Source of the DNA: Hyphomicrobium_B sp001006785
Lineage (GTDB): Bacteria; Pseudomonadota; Alphaproteobacteria; Rhizobiales; Hyphomicrobiaceae
Assembly: GCF_001006785.1 (NCBI RefSeq)
Contig: NZ_CDHO01000002.1
Coordinates: 744,001 to 808,000, forward strand
Direction: 5' to 3'
DNA length: 64,000 bases
Numbering within the stretch: the first letter of the stretch is position 1; each line of letters starts with the position of its first letter. The position numbers and the translations under genes are program-made. Shown here one piece after another: positions 27,057 to 35,924 of this stretch. Under the pieces are notes generated by a model. It ran no database searches. It was given only the letters and a program-made list of their open reading frames with translations, and had not been told where the DNA came from.

Positions 27057-28370
27057 TCACACGGGATCGGGTTCGAACGCAGCCGTTGGAGAAACGGCCG
27101 TTCGTCTCGGTTTGCCGAGCGACAGCGCGAACAGTGCCGCGACGAGGCACGCAGCGCCGGCGATGAAAAACGCTGGCAGATACGTCGACCACTCCGTACG
27201 CGTCAGTCCCGCACCGTACGCCGCAGCCGCCGCGCCGAGCTGGTGCCCCGCGAAGATCCAGCCGAACACGACGTTCGTGCGCTCGGCGCCGAAATAGCGC
27301 GACGTGAGTTTCACCGTCGGCGGCACGGTCGCGATCCAATCGAGTCCGTAGAACATCGCGAAAAACGACAGCCCGTAGAACGTGAAATCCGTGAACGGCA
27401 GATAGATGAGCGATAGTCCGCGCAAGCCATAATACCAGAACAGCAGCCAGCGATTGTCGAACCGGTCCGAGAGCCAGCCCGATCCGATCGTTCCGAAAAA
27501 GTCGAACACACCCATCAGCGCAAGCACGCTCGCCGCCTTCACCGGCGCCAAGCCGAAATCGCCGCACAGCGCAATGAAATGCGTTTGAATGAGGCCGCTG
27601 GTGCTCAATCCGCAAATGAAAAACGTGCCGAACAGCACCCAGAACGCCCCACTCTTCATTGCGTCCATGAGCACGAGAACCGGCGACGCGAGAAGTTCGC
27701 CAAGACCGCCGCTCGGCCGGACGTGAGGAACGATGTCGGTCGCCCCATACGGCGCGAGACCAATGTCGGACGGGCGATTGCACATCAACAGCGTGACGAG
27801 CAATGTCGCGAGAACCAGCATCGCACAGATGAAACACAGTGCTATGCGCCAGCCGTAGGCTTCCGTCAGGCTCGCAAGGAGCGGCAGAAAAACCAGCTGC
27901 CCCGTCGCGGTGCTCGCCGACAGCAGTCCCATTGCAAGGCCACGCCGCTCAGAGAACCATTGCGTCGCGACCGTCGCTCCGAGCACCATCGCCGTCAGTC
28001 CCGTGCCGATGCCGAGTCCGACACCCCAGAGCAGGAGCAGTTGCGAGACACTCGTCATCGCCAGGGACGTGACGAGCGTGACCGTCAGGATGCCGAGCGC
28101 CAGCAGCACGATGCGTCGGACACCGAAGCGGTTCATCAGGACGGCGGCGAACGGCCCCATCAATCCGTAAAGCAAAAAGCGGAGCGCAAGCGCCGAGGAA
28201 ATCTCCGACGTCGTCCAGCCGAACTCACGTTCGAGCGGAACGATGAAGACGCCGGGCGCACCGATTGTTCCAGCCGTGATGAGCATCGTCAGAAACGTCA
28301 CGGCCGCGACGACCCAGCCGTAGTGTACGTTTCTTCGCGCCAGCGCGGATGTCAGCGACCGCGACGTCAT
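27057..28370 (-). CDS. MFS transporter
   Basis: A 437-residue major-facilitator transporter with 12 predicted helices. The cytoplasmic loop 2-3 motif is degenerate (NRFGVRRIVL) and the mid loop carries SDRFDNRWLLF. N-terminal GWVVAAVTFLTMLITAGTIGAPGVF resembles the oxalate/formate and monocarboxylate group, so a small organic acid is a reasonable but unproven substrate. It starts at the ATG at 28368-28370 after a GGAG site. Confidence 0.85.
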   Translation of the reverse strand: MTSRSLTSALARRNVHYGWVVAAVTFLTMLITAGTIGAPGVFIVPLEREFGWTTSEISSALALRFLLYGLMGPFAAVLMNRFGVRRIVLLALGILTVTLVTSLAMTSVSQLLLLWGVGLGIGTGLTAMVLGATVATQWFSERRGLAMGLLSASTATGQLVFLPLLASLTEAYGWRIALCFICAMLVLATLLVTLLMCNRPSDIGLAPYGATDIVPHVRPSGGLGELLASPVLVLMDAMKSGAFWVLFGTFFICGLSTSGLIQTHFIALCGDFGLAPVKAASVLALMGVFDFFGTIGSGWLSDRFDNRWLLFWYYGLRGLSLIYLPFTDFTFYGLSFFAMFYGLDWIATVPPTVKLTSRYFGAERTNVVFGWIFAGHQLGAAAAAYGAGLTRTEWSTYLPAFFIAGAACLVAALFALSLGKPRRTAVSPTAAFEPDPV

Positions 28371-28427
28371 ATCGGCTCCGATCCCGCGCGTTCGCAATTC
28401 GCGCACTACGATGTTTTATCCGAGCCC

Positions 28428-29138
28428 CTAGCGGAAGCCCTCAGCGACCATCTCGAACGACTGAAGATTATACTTGCTCGTCAGAAAATCGAGCAGCGGA
28501 GGCGGATTGCCGTCGATCTCCGGCTGCTCCCAGTGCACTTCAAAAGTCATGTGCTTGCGCTCTTCGCCGACGTCCGTTTCGCTGAGGAACGTGACGCCAT
28601 ATCCTTGGGCGTGCAGCGTTTGAAAAAATTCTGCGAGCGTCGGCGTATTCCGTGCGCCTTCGATCACCACGTGCGCACGCCGCCTGCGCGCGACGCGCAA
28701 ATCCACCCATTTGAATCCGATGAGCGTAAGCAGGATGATCGCGGTACCAACGCTGCCGAGTATCAGGTTGCCGCTGCCGAAACACAAACCGACGACCGTC
28801 ACGGCCCAGAGCGTCGCAGCCGTCGTGACGCCCGAAATCGTGTTGCCTTGTTTGAGGATCGCGCCACCGCCGATGAAGCCCATGCCTGTCAGAATTCCGA
28901 GAGGCAACCGCATCGGGTCCATGGTCGCGAATGAGCCGGATGTCTTGCCGCCAACATCGAGAATGGAATTCGCGAGGATCATCGCGAGCGAGGCCGCAAG
29001 TGCCGCCAGCACCGTCGTCCGGAACCCTGCGCTATGTCCGCCGGCTTCCCGGTTGATGCCAATCAGCCCTCCCGCAACCACCGTCAAGAACAGACGGAGC
29101 GCAATATCTGTGACACTCGGATAGAGTGGCATTTCCAT
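28428..29138 (-). CDS. MgtC/SapB-family membrane protein
   Basis: A 236-residue protein with an N-terminal MgtC membrane domain (GGLIGINREAGGHSAGFRTT and GFIGGGAILKQGNTISGVTTA are family motifs) and a C-terminal cytoplasmic domain resembling ACT (about 160-230). MgtC proteins are tied to magnesium limitation and membrane-potential control. The ATG at 29136-29138 follows a GGAGG site at good spacing. The gap to the MFS gene is 57 nt, so the two may be cotranscribed. Confidence 0.88.
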   Translation of the reverse strand: MEMPLYPSVTDIALRLFLTVVAGGLIGINREAGGHSAGFRTTVLAALAASLAMILANSILDVGGKTSGSFATMDPMRLPLGILTGMGFIGGGAILKQGNTISGVTTAATLWAVTVVGLCFGSGNLILGSVGTAIILLTLIGFKWVDLRVARRRRAHVVIEGARNTPTLAEFFQTLHAQGYGVTFLSETDVGEERKHMTFEVHWEQPEIDGNPPPLLDFLTSKYNLQSFEMVAEGFR

Positions 29139-29321
29139 TCTCGAAACCTCCGCAAGGTGGTGCGCAAATTTGTGAGTTTATAGTCTCGGGGTCAGACCCG
29201 AAAGCGGCGATTACTCAGCGCCCCCATCGCACCGCGCCGTCGAGGTATGCCAAAGCGCATACCTTCGCCACGCTCGGAATTGCTACGCTTCGGAACATCG
29301 AAAAATCGCAGGATCGGCAAA

Positions 29322-30200
29322 ATGCGCATTGGACTTATCGGCTTGGGACAGATGGGCACCGGCATCGCCGCCAATCTGCTCAAAGCCGGACACGAACTGA
29401 CCGTCTACAATCGCACCCGCGCGAAAGCCGAAGCGTTCGCATCGGAAGGCGCCAAAGTTGCAGATCATATCGCCGATGCCTGTCGCGGCGACGCCGTCAT
29501 CACGATGCTCTCAAATGACGACGCCGTCGAAAGCGCAGTTTACGGTGACGGCGGCGTGCTCGCGAGCTTGTCGAAGGGCGCCATCCATGTTTCGTCGAGC
29601 ACAATCAGCGTCGCGCTCTCGAAGCGCCTCGCCGAGCATCACGCCGAGAGAGGACAACGCTACGTCGCCGCGCCCGTGTTCGGCAGACCCGAGGCCGCAG
29701 CCGCAGCCAAGTTGTTTATCGTTGCGGCCGGCTCGCCCGAAGCCGTCAAAACCGCGATGCCGGTTTTCGATGCCATCGGCCAACGAACATTCACGGTCTC
29801 GGAAGACGCGCCTGCAGCAAACATCATAAAGCTCAGCGGCAACTTCCTGATCGCTTCCGTCATCGAGTCCCTCGGCGAAGCGATGGCGCTTGTCGGCAAG
29901 GCCGGCATCGACAAGCACCAGTATCTGGAACTACTGACGTCAACGCTGTTCGGCGCGCCGATTTACAAGACATACGGCACGTTGATCGCCGACGAAAAGT
30001 TCTCGCCGCCCGGTTTTGCTGCGCCGCTCGGATTGAAGGACGTGCGTTTGACGCTCGCAGCCGGAGACGATCTCCGCGTTCCGCTGCCCTTAGCGAGCTT
30101 GCTGCGCGATCGTTATCTGACGCTGCTCGCCAACGGCGGCGACAACCTCGACTGGTCGGCCATCGGAGGCCTACCGGCGAAGGATGCTGGCTCGAAATAG
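29322..30200 (+). CDS. NAD(P)-dependent beta-hydroxyacid dehydrogenase family protein
   Basis: A 292-residue enzyme of the 3-hydroxyisobutyrate / 6-phosphogluconate dehydrogenase superfamily. It has the N-terminal Rossmann motif GLGQMGTGIAANLL, then VYNRTRAKAE, and the catalytic-lysine region in NIIKLSGNFL. The substrate-site motif is HVSSSTIS where classical members have xSTxxP, so the substrate may be unusual; related proteins are glyoxylate/succinate-semialdehyde reductases or imine reductases. The ATG at 29322 follows AGGA. Confidence 0.85.
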   Translation: MRIGLIGLGQMGTGIAANLLKAGHELTVYNRTRAKAEAFASEGAKVADHIADACRGDAVITMLSNDDAVESAVYGDGGVLASLSKGAIHVSSSTISVALSKRLAEHHAERGQRYVAAPVFGRPEAAAAAKLFIVAAGSPEAVKTAMPVFDAIGQRTFTVSEDAPAANIIKLSGNFLIASVIESLGEAMALVGKAGIDKHQYLELLTSTLFGAPIYKTYGTLIADEKFSPPGFAAPLGLKDVRLTLAAGDDLRVPLPLASLLRDRYLTLLANGGDNLDWSAIGGLPAKDAGSK

Positions 30201-30218
30201 AAGCTTGAAACGTGCCCG

Positions 30219-31397
30219 TCAGTGATTGGTGGGCATTCCACCTTGCATCGTGCCGCTCGCCGGACCACGCGGAAAGCGTTTGTGCTCGATGAGATTGCGC
30301 CCGACCGAACCCGCGTAGCAGCCCCAGCGGTAGGCGCTCCAGAGGGGCGACTGTCCGAGCACGCTGCGCTTCGAGAAGAGCGAGCTTTTGAGCGAATGGG
30401 TGTCGCACGCCGTCTTCTGCGGATCGCGATAGAAGGTCGAAATCTTGTCGCTGCTCATCCCCGGCGTCGCCAGCCACGCCGGGACATGCACGTTACAGAG
30501 ACGTTCGGCATCGAGTAGCGCTTTGCTCGCACCCGTGCCGCTCACCGGACAGGCTGTCGAGAACGCGTCGCCGACGAGCGCGATTCCCGGCTGCACCGCA
30601 TTTTCCGTCGCGATCAAATCGACCGGCCGGATCTTGATCGCACCGCGAACACGTAAGCGGCCGGCGAGACGTTCAAGGCGCGGCAACGCTTCCGCGATCG
30701 CTTCCATCGGACTGATGCGCAGCCGTTTCACCCACGGATCATCGAGGTCGTGATAGGAAAAGACGTTGGCGCGGAGCCCCGTCGCCAGCGGGAATAGCGT
30801 GATGTACGCGACACGATGCGACGGATCTTCCCCGAAGTACGTCAGGGAATCGAAGGGCAGTTCGTCGGACTCGGCATCGAACCCGATCGACAGCGAATGG
30901 CACTTTGAAATCTCGCGCCGGTGCATGTCGATGCGGTCGAGAAATCCGGCGCCAAGTCCGGTCGCTCCGATGACGAGGCGCGTCGAAATCTGCTCGCCGC
31001 CGACCAGCGTCAACGTCTGACGCTCCGGGCTCAGCGTCAGCGATGCGACCTTGTTGTGCACGAAAACAACCTGCGCCGGGATGAGCCGCCGCATGCAGTT
31101 GACGAAGTCGCCGTAGGCCAGACCGTATTCAACGATCGGTTTGATCTCGGCGAGGCGTCCAAGACGCGCGACCCACACGTTCTCATACCGGCGCGCAGCC
31201 GGCAAAATCTCGTCGAGAACACCAGCTTTGGCGAGGGAGTCGGCGTGCCGGTCTTCAATCTTCTCACAACGGAAATCGGGGCGCGCCTGGTCGAATGGAT
31301 CGATCAGCGCCACCGAATAACCGGCCCGCCCCAGGATCGTCGCGGCTAGAGAGCCAGCCAGCCCCGCCCCAACGATCGCAACGTCGGTCTCAACCAC
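30219..31397 (-). CDS. FAD-dependent monooxygenase/oxidoreductase
   Basis: A flavoprotein of about 392 residues in the geranylgeranyl reductase / UbiH / p-hydroxybenzoate hydroxylase superfamily. It has the dinucleotide motif VAIVGAGLAGSLAA near the N terminus and the second FAD motif GIALVGDAFSTACPVSGTGASKAL. The N-terminal start is uncertain: I give the GTG at 31395-31397 just before ETDVAIVGAG; in-frame GTG codons at 31412 and 31451 are alternatives. The substrate is unknown. It converges with the dehydrogenase gene upstream of 30200. Confidence 0.8.
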   Translation of the reverse strand: MVETDVAIVGAGLAGSLAATILGRAGYSVALIDPFDQARPDFRCEKIEDRHADSLAKAGVLDEILPAARRYENVWVARLGRLAEIKPIVEYGLAYGDFVNCMRRLIPAQVVFVHNKVASLTLSPERQTLTLVGGEQISTRLVIGATGLGAGFLDRIDMHRREISKCHSLSIGFDAESDELPFDSLTYFGEDPSHRVAYITLFPLATGLRANVFSYHDLDDPWVKRLRISPMEAIAEALPRLERLAGRLRVRGAIKIRPVDLIATENAVQPGIALVGDAFSTACPVSGTGASKALLDAERLCNVHVPAWLATPGMSSDKISTFYRDPQKTACDTHSLKSSLFSKRSVLGQSPLWSAYRWGCYAGSVGRNLIEHKRFPRGPASGTMQGGMPTNH

Positions 31398-31742
31398 GGA
31401 CCCATACCCCACAATTTTCCGGGCCAAAGGTACGCGCGCAAAGTTACGCACGATTTAAAACTTTTTATTCGCGACCGCCGCCGTTCAGACTGGTTGAGAA
31501 AGTCTTACGCTGAAACTCCACCAATCGTGAAAGCTTCGATTATCAGACACTTGGGCTGTCGCTCCACACCGTTCAATTCCGCTTTTTTGGTGAGCCTGTC
31601 GGAACTGCCGTCCGACGCGCGTCCTTGTATCGGCAGGGATCGGGTGTGCCGAATTGAAATCCTTCCTGCCGTGGTCTTGACATGGCGACTGCGGACGGTT
31701 CGCGGAACGCGAGACGCCGGGCGCAAAACAAGGGAGACAGCG
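31398..31742. other. Divergent intergenic region
   Basis: 345 nt between the flavoprotein (-) and the propeller gene (+). It has an AT-rich patch near 31453-31475 that may hold the minus-strand promoter, and a TTGACA at 31676-31681 with no good -10 element behind it. No gene is supported here. Confidence 0.4.
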
Positions 31743-32858
31743 ATGGCTGGCGTCAGATTATTGGTCGGGACCCGGAAGGGCGCTTTCGTACTGACATCGG
31801 ACGAGGCCCGCAAAAGCTGGGACGTCAGCGGTCCGCATTTCGCGGGCTGGGAAATCTATCACGTCAAAGGTTCTCCCATCGACGAAAACCGGATCTATGC
31901 CTCGCAGTCGAGCAGCTGGTTCGGCCAGCAAATTCAGCGATCCGACGACGGCGGCAAGACATGGCAACCTGTCGACAATACGTTCGCCTATGACGGCGTC
32001 CCCGGCACGCATCAGTGGTATGATGGAACGCCGCACCCGTGGGAATTCAAGCGCGTCTGGCATATCGAGCCATCCACGACCGAGGCCGATACCGTTTACG
32101 CTGGAGTGGAAGACGCGGCGCTGTTCCGTTCGAACGACGGCGGTAAATCCTGGCATGAATTGCCCGGATTGCGCGGCCACGGGTCGGGCGCACACTGGCA
32201 ACCCGGAGCCGGCGGCATGTGTCTGCACACGATCCTCATCGATCCCTCCGATGCCAAGCGCATGTTCATTGCGATTTCGGCGGCCGGAGCGTTTCGCACC
32301 GAAGACGGCGGCGAAACCTGGAAGCCGATCAATCGCGGACTCAAATCGGAGTACATCCCCGACCCCGAAGCCGAGGTCGGCCATTGCGTACACCGGCTTG
32401 CGATGCACCCGTCGCGTCCCAATGTCCTCTTCATGCAGAAACACTGGGACGTGATGCGCAGTGACGACGGCGGCAACTCGTGGCGCGAAGTCAGCGGCAA
32501 CCTGCCGACCGATTTCGGTTTCGTCATCGACGTTCACGCACATGAGCCCGAGACGATCTACGTGGTGCCGATCAAAAGCGATTCAGAGCACTTTCCGATA
32601 GACGGACGATTGCAGGTCTGGCGCAGCCGCACGGGCGGCGAAGATTGGGAAGCGCTGACCAACGGACTGCCGCAATCCAACTGCTACGTGAATGTGCTGC
32701 GCGACGCCATGTCGATCGATACGCTCGAGTCCTGCGGCATCTATTTCGGAACGACCGGCGGTCAGGTCTACGCGTCGTCAGACTCCGGTGACACCTGGGA
32801 AGCCGTCGTTCGCGATCTCCCTCCGGTGCTCTCGGTCGAAGCGCAGACCTTGAGGTAA
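31743..32858 (+). CDS. Asp-box (BNR) beta-propeller protein, sialidase-like
   Basis: A 371-residue protein without signal peptide. It has five Asp-box (S-x-D-x-G-x-T-W) repeats: RSDDGGKTWQ, RSNDGGKSWH, RTEDGGETWK, RSDDGGNSWR and SSDSGDTWE, which define a sialidase/sortilin-type beta-propeller. Automated annotation would say glycosyl hydrolase or exo-alpha-sialidase, but the catalytic residues of true sialidases are not evident and it is probably cytoplasmic. The ATG at 31743 follows AAGGGAGA. It lies 6 nt before a MoaD/ThiS-like gene whose ribosome site overlaps its stop, so the two are translationally coupled. Confidence 0.85.
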   Translation: MAGVRLLVGTRKGAFVLTSDEARKSWDVSGPHFAGWEIYHVKGSPIDENRIYASQSSSWFGQQIQRSDDGGKTWQPVDNTFAYDGVPGTHQWYDGTPHPWEFKRVWHIEPSTTEADTVYAGVEDAALFRSNDGGKSWHELPGLRGHGSGAHWQPGAGGMCLHTILIDPSDAKRMFIAISAAGAFRTEDGGETWKPINRGLKSEYIPDPEAEVGHCVHRLAMHPSRPNVLFMQKHWDVMRSDDGGNSWREVSGNLPTDFGFVIDVHAHEPETIYVVPIKSDSEHFPIDGRLQVWRSRTGGEDWEALTNGLPQSNCYVNVLRDAMSIDTLESCGIYFGTTGGQVYASSDSGDTWEAVVRDLPPVLSVEAQTLR

Positions 32859-32864
32859 CCCGGC

Positions 32865-33161
32865 ATGATCCGCGTCGTGCTCCCGGCACATCTCAAGATG
32901 CACGCCAACGTCAATGGCGAGGTGATGCTCGCCGTCGACGGACCCGCCACACAGAAATCGCTGCTCGACGCGCTGGAGACGAACTATCCGGTTTTGCGCG
33001 GTGCCATCCGCGAACAGGGCACGCTCAAGCGCCGACCATTCGTGCGGTTCTTCGCGTGCCAGCGGGACCTGTCGCACGATGAACCCGACGCGCCGCTACC
33101 CGACGCGGTCGCATCCGGCGCACAACCGTTCCTGATCGTCGGCGCGCTCGCCGGCGGATAA
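32865..33161 (+). CDS. MoaD/ThiS-like ubiquitin-fold protein
   Basis: A 98-residue beta-grasp protein ending in the diglycine tail (ALAGG) needed for C-terminal adenylation and thiocarboxylation in sulfur-carrier proteins. The start MIRVVLPAHLKMHA and the helix SLLDALETNYPVLRGAI follow the MoaD/ThiS pattern. No MoaE, ThiG, MoeB or sulfurtransferase is nearby, so its activating enzyme and acceptor are unknown. Strict coupling to the propeller gene suggests a shared job. Confidence 0.82.
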   Translation: MIRVVLPAHLKMHANVNGEVMLAVDGPATQKSLLDALETNYPVLRGAIREQGTLKRRPFVRFFACQRDLSHDEPDAPLPDAVASGAQPFLIVGALAGG

Positions 33162-33173
33162 CGCCCGCCCTTT

Positions 33174-33333
33174 GCCGCTTCCAGCTGGCTGTGCGGAGCA
33201 CAGCCGGAACGGCGAACATTCGAGGTGCGACCGCCGCTTCCGGCCGGCTCCACGGAGTGGAGTCGGAAACGGCAAACATTCGAGGTACGACCGCCGTTTC
33301 CGGCCGGCTCCGCGGAGCGAAGTCGGAAACGGC
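33174..33333. repeat. Three tandem 41-nt palindromes at a 59-60 nt period
   Basis: Palindrome 1 is 33174-33213, palindrome 2 is 33233-33273 and palindrome 3 is 33293-33333. Each has an outer stem (GCCGTTTCCG with its complement in copy 3), an internal loop, and an inner stem closed by a GGA triloop. A conserved 19-nt spacer (beginning GAACATTCGAGG or AAACATTCGAGG) separates the units. The array fills the gap between the convergent MoaD-like and pccB genes, the usual site of REP-type elements. A fourth, diverged copy is at 15255-15295. Confidence 0.9.
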
Positions 33334-33339
33334 AATCGA

Positions 33340-34872
33340 TTACAAAGGAATGTTGTCGTGCTTCTTCCAGGGATTTTCGAGCGTCTTGTTGCGCAGCATG
33401 TTCAACGCCCGGCAGAGGCGCTTGCGCGTCGTTGACGGCTTGATGACCTCGTCGATGTAGCCGCGCTCGGCGGCGACGAACGGATTGGCGAAGCGGTTCT
33501 TGTATTCCTCGATCCGCGCTTCGATCTTTTTCGCGTCGCCAAGCTCGGAGCGATAGAGAATCTCGGCCGCGCCCTTCGCGCCCATGACGGCGATCTCGGC
33601 CGTCGGCCAAGCGTAGTTCACGTCGCCGCGAATATGCTTCGAGCTCATCACGTCATAAGCGCCGCCGTAGGCTTTGCGCGTGATGACGGTGACTTTCGGA
33701 ACGGTCGCCTCGGCATAAGCGAACAGAAGCTTCGCGCCGTGCTTGATGAGCCCACCGTATTCCTGCGCCGTACCCGGCAGGAAGCCCGGCACGTCGACGA
33801 ACGTGACGATCGGAATATCGAAGCAGTCGCAGAAGCGCACGAAGCGCGCCGCCTTGCGCGACGCATCGCTGTCGAGCACGCCTGCGAGCACCATCGGCTG
33901 GTTCGCGACGATGCCGACGGTGCGGCCTTCCATGCGCGCGAAGCCGGTCACGATGTTCTTCGCGAACGCTTCCTGGATTTCGAAGAAGTCCGCCTCGTCG
34001 ACGACTTTGAGGATCAGCTCCTTGATGTCGTACGGCTTGTTCGGATTGTCCGGAATAAGCGTGTCGAGCGAATGATCGATGCGCTCGGGCTTGTCTTCCG
34101 TCGGAATCTCTGGAACGCCCGTCTTGTTGCTCGACGGGAGGAAGTCCATCAGCCGCCGCATTTGCAGGAGGGCTTCGACGTCGTTCTCGTAGGCGCGATC
34201 GGCGATCGACGATTTCGTCGTGTGAACCTTGGCGCCGCCGAGTTCTTCCGCCGTCACCGTTTCGTTCGTCACGGTCTTCACGACGTCGGGGCCGGTCACG
34301 AACATGTAGCTCGTGTCTTTGACCATGAAGATGAAATCGGTCATCGCGGGAGAGTAGACGTCGCCGCCCGCGCACGGCCCCATGATGACGGAAATCTGCG
34401 GAATGACGCCGGAAGCCAGAACGTTGCGCTGGAAGACTTCGCCGTAGCCGCCGAGCGCGTCGACGCCTTCCTGAATGCGCGCGCCGCCCGCATCGAACAG
34501 ACCGATGATCGGCGTGCGGTTCTTCAGAGCCATGTCTTGGATTTTGGTAATCTTCTTGGCGTGCGTTTCGCTCAGCGATCCACCCATCACGGTGAAGTCC
34601 TTGGCGAAGACATAGACCGTGCGCCCGTTGATGGTTCCCCAGCCGGTCACGACGCCGTCGCCTGGAACCTTGGTCTTTTCCATGCCGAACTCGGTGCAGC
34701 GGTGCTCGACGAACATGTCGAACTCCTCGAACGAGCCCTCGTCCATCATCAGCTCGATGCGTTCGCGCGCCGTCAGCTTGCCCTTCTGGTGCTGCGAGTC
34801 GATGCGGGCCTGGCCGCCGCCCAGACGAGCATTCGCGCGCCGCGTCTCAAGCTCCCCGATGATGTCTTTCAT
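33340..34872 (-). CDS. pccB: Propionyl-CoA carboxylase beta (carboxyltransferase) subunit
   Basis: Carboxyltransferase subunit that moves CO2 from carboxybiotin to propionyl-CoA, giving methylmalonyl-CoA. In serine-cycle methylotrophs this belongs to the ethylmalonyl-CoA pathway for glyoxylate regeneration. The 510-residue protein has the two crotonase-like halves with GARIQEGVDALGGYGEVF, IMGPCAGGDVYSPA and, in the C-terminal half, DVPGFLPGTAQEYGG and KAYGGAYDVMSSK. The biotin-carrying alpha subunit is not in this window. Confidence 0.94.
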   Translation of the reverse strand: MKDIIGELETRRANARLGGGQARIDSQHQKGKLTARERIELMMDEGSFEEFDMFVEHRCTEFGMEKTKVPGDGVVTGWGTINGRTVYVFAKDFTVMGGSLSETHAKKITKIQDMALKNRTPIIGLFDAGGARIQEGVDALGGYGEVFQRNVLASGVIPQISVIMGPCAGGDVYSPAMTDFIFMVKDTSYMFVTGPDVVKTVTNETVTAEELGGAKVHTTKSSIADRAYENDVEALLQMRRLMDFLPSSNKTGVPEIPTEDKPERIDHSLDTLIPDNPNKPYDIKELILKVVDEADFFEIQEAFAKNIVTGFARMEGRTVGIVANQPMVLAGVLDSDASRKAARFVRFCDCFDIPIVTFVDVPGFLPGTAQEYGGLIKHGAKLLFAYAEATVPKVTVITRKAYGGAYDVMSSKHIRGDVNYAWPTAEIAVMGAKGAAEILYRSELGDAKKIEARIEEYKNRFANPFVAAERGYIDEVIKPSTTRKRLCRALNMLRNKTLENPWKKHDNIPL

Positions 34873-35013
34873 GAAATAGCCACCCTGCCTTGCCGTGATG
34901 AATGCGCTGGCTCTCTAGCACGGCCTCGCGAGAGCGCAAATGTCGAGAAATCGGCGGCCAGCGCGGGCCGGGCCGGACGGTCTTTAATACCGGAAAGCTG
35001 CCGGGTGTGGCGT

Positions 35014-35706
35014 TTACGCTGACGATTGGGCCGCGGCAAGTTGGCGCCCGAACTCACCGATCTTAACCTCAAGGAACCCCGCCCCGGCGATGGGCTCGAT
35101 CGCGACGGCATGGGCGCGCGTGGCGGCCCAGGGGAGGGTCACGCCAAGCAGATCGGCGATGGAAGCGGCCATCACCCGCTTGCCGCCCGCCTGCTTCAAA
35201 TGCCGCTCAGCCTCGGCGCGCGCCGCGAAGACGTGCAGCAGATCACCGGATGGCGCCCACGGACCGGCAGGCGTCAGGATCGGCCCGGCTTCGTCAGCGA
35301 CGAGAAAAACCTCGCCGCGCCCGGTAGCGGCCGAGGCGTAATAAGGCACAGCTTCCGTCTTGAGGCGGATGAGCAGATCGACGGGATCGACCTCGGCTTC
35401 GATCGGATCGGAAACCCAGTCGGTTCCAGCGAAGCCCTTGCCCTTGGCGATGCCGGGCAGAATTTCGGCCGCGAACGTGACGAGGCCAATGTCCTGCAGC
35501 TCGTTATTGCCGGCCAGCGCTTCGGCCCACCGCGTCGCCTCGATCCGGCTCGACCAGAAAAGTTGTACCGTCCTGCCTTTGACCTTCTGCGACGGAACGG
35601 ATGCGGTTTCTTCGTCAGCGAATGTCAGCACACGCCCTTCGCTGACCGCCCGGCGAATGAAGCGGTCGCGTTGCGCAAGTTCCGGAATGCGCGGCCTGTG
35701 CAGCAT
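35014..35706 (-). CDS. DUF2750-like protein, unknown function
   Basis: A 230-residue soluble protein. Two similar halves (about 15-95 and 125-210) each resemble the DUF2750/SseB-like fold: RVLTFADEE then QLFWSSRIEATRWAEAL in the first, and GEVFLVADEAG then LLHVFAARAEAERHLKQAG in the second. The match is by pattern only. It is upstream of pccB on the same strand with a 141-nt gap, so cotranscription is possible but not clear. Confidence 0.62.
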   Translation of the reverse strand: MLHRPRIPELAQRDRFIRRAVSEGRVLTFADEETASVPSQKVKGRTVQLFWSSRIEATRWAEALAGNNELQDIGLVTFAAEILPGIAKGKGFAGTDWVSDPIEAEVDPVDLLIRLKTEAVPYYASAATGRGEVFLVADEAGPILTPAGPWAPSGDLLHVFAARAEAERHLKQAGGKRVMAASIADLLGVTLPWAATRAHAVAIEPIAGAGFLEVKIGEFGRQLAAAQSSA

Positions 35707-35924
35707 TGGATCAGCCTACGCTTCTGAGAATCATCTGCGCGACTCTGGGTCAATCATTTCGCGATAGCAACTATCGAACGCGTTTGGCGCAGCGCCGCGC
35801 ACCATTTGCAGGCTTGGCGGCGCGCAGTGGCACAACCTCTTGATCCAGCTACCGGCGAGCCATATGTTTCGCCTTCACTCAACGATGGGAGTGGCTCGGA
35901 CGCGGTTCCGGAAGCCGAAATCTC

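Noticed and set aside
27579..28934. 451-codon plus-strand frame opposite the MFS and MgtC-type genes
   Set aside because: It spans two real genes on the other strand and is highly Arg/Glu-rich, so it is a mirror-frame artefact.
33172..33460. Several short open frames through the palindrome array, in both directions
   Set aside because: The repeat unit is a multiple of 3 (60 nt), so frames stay open by accident; the conserved feature is base pairing, not protein.
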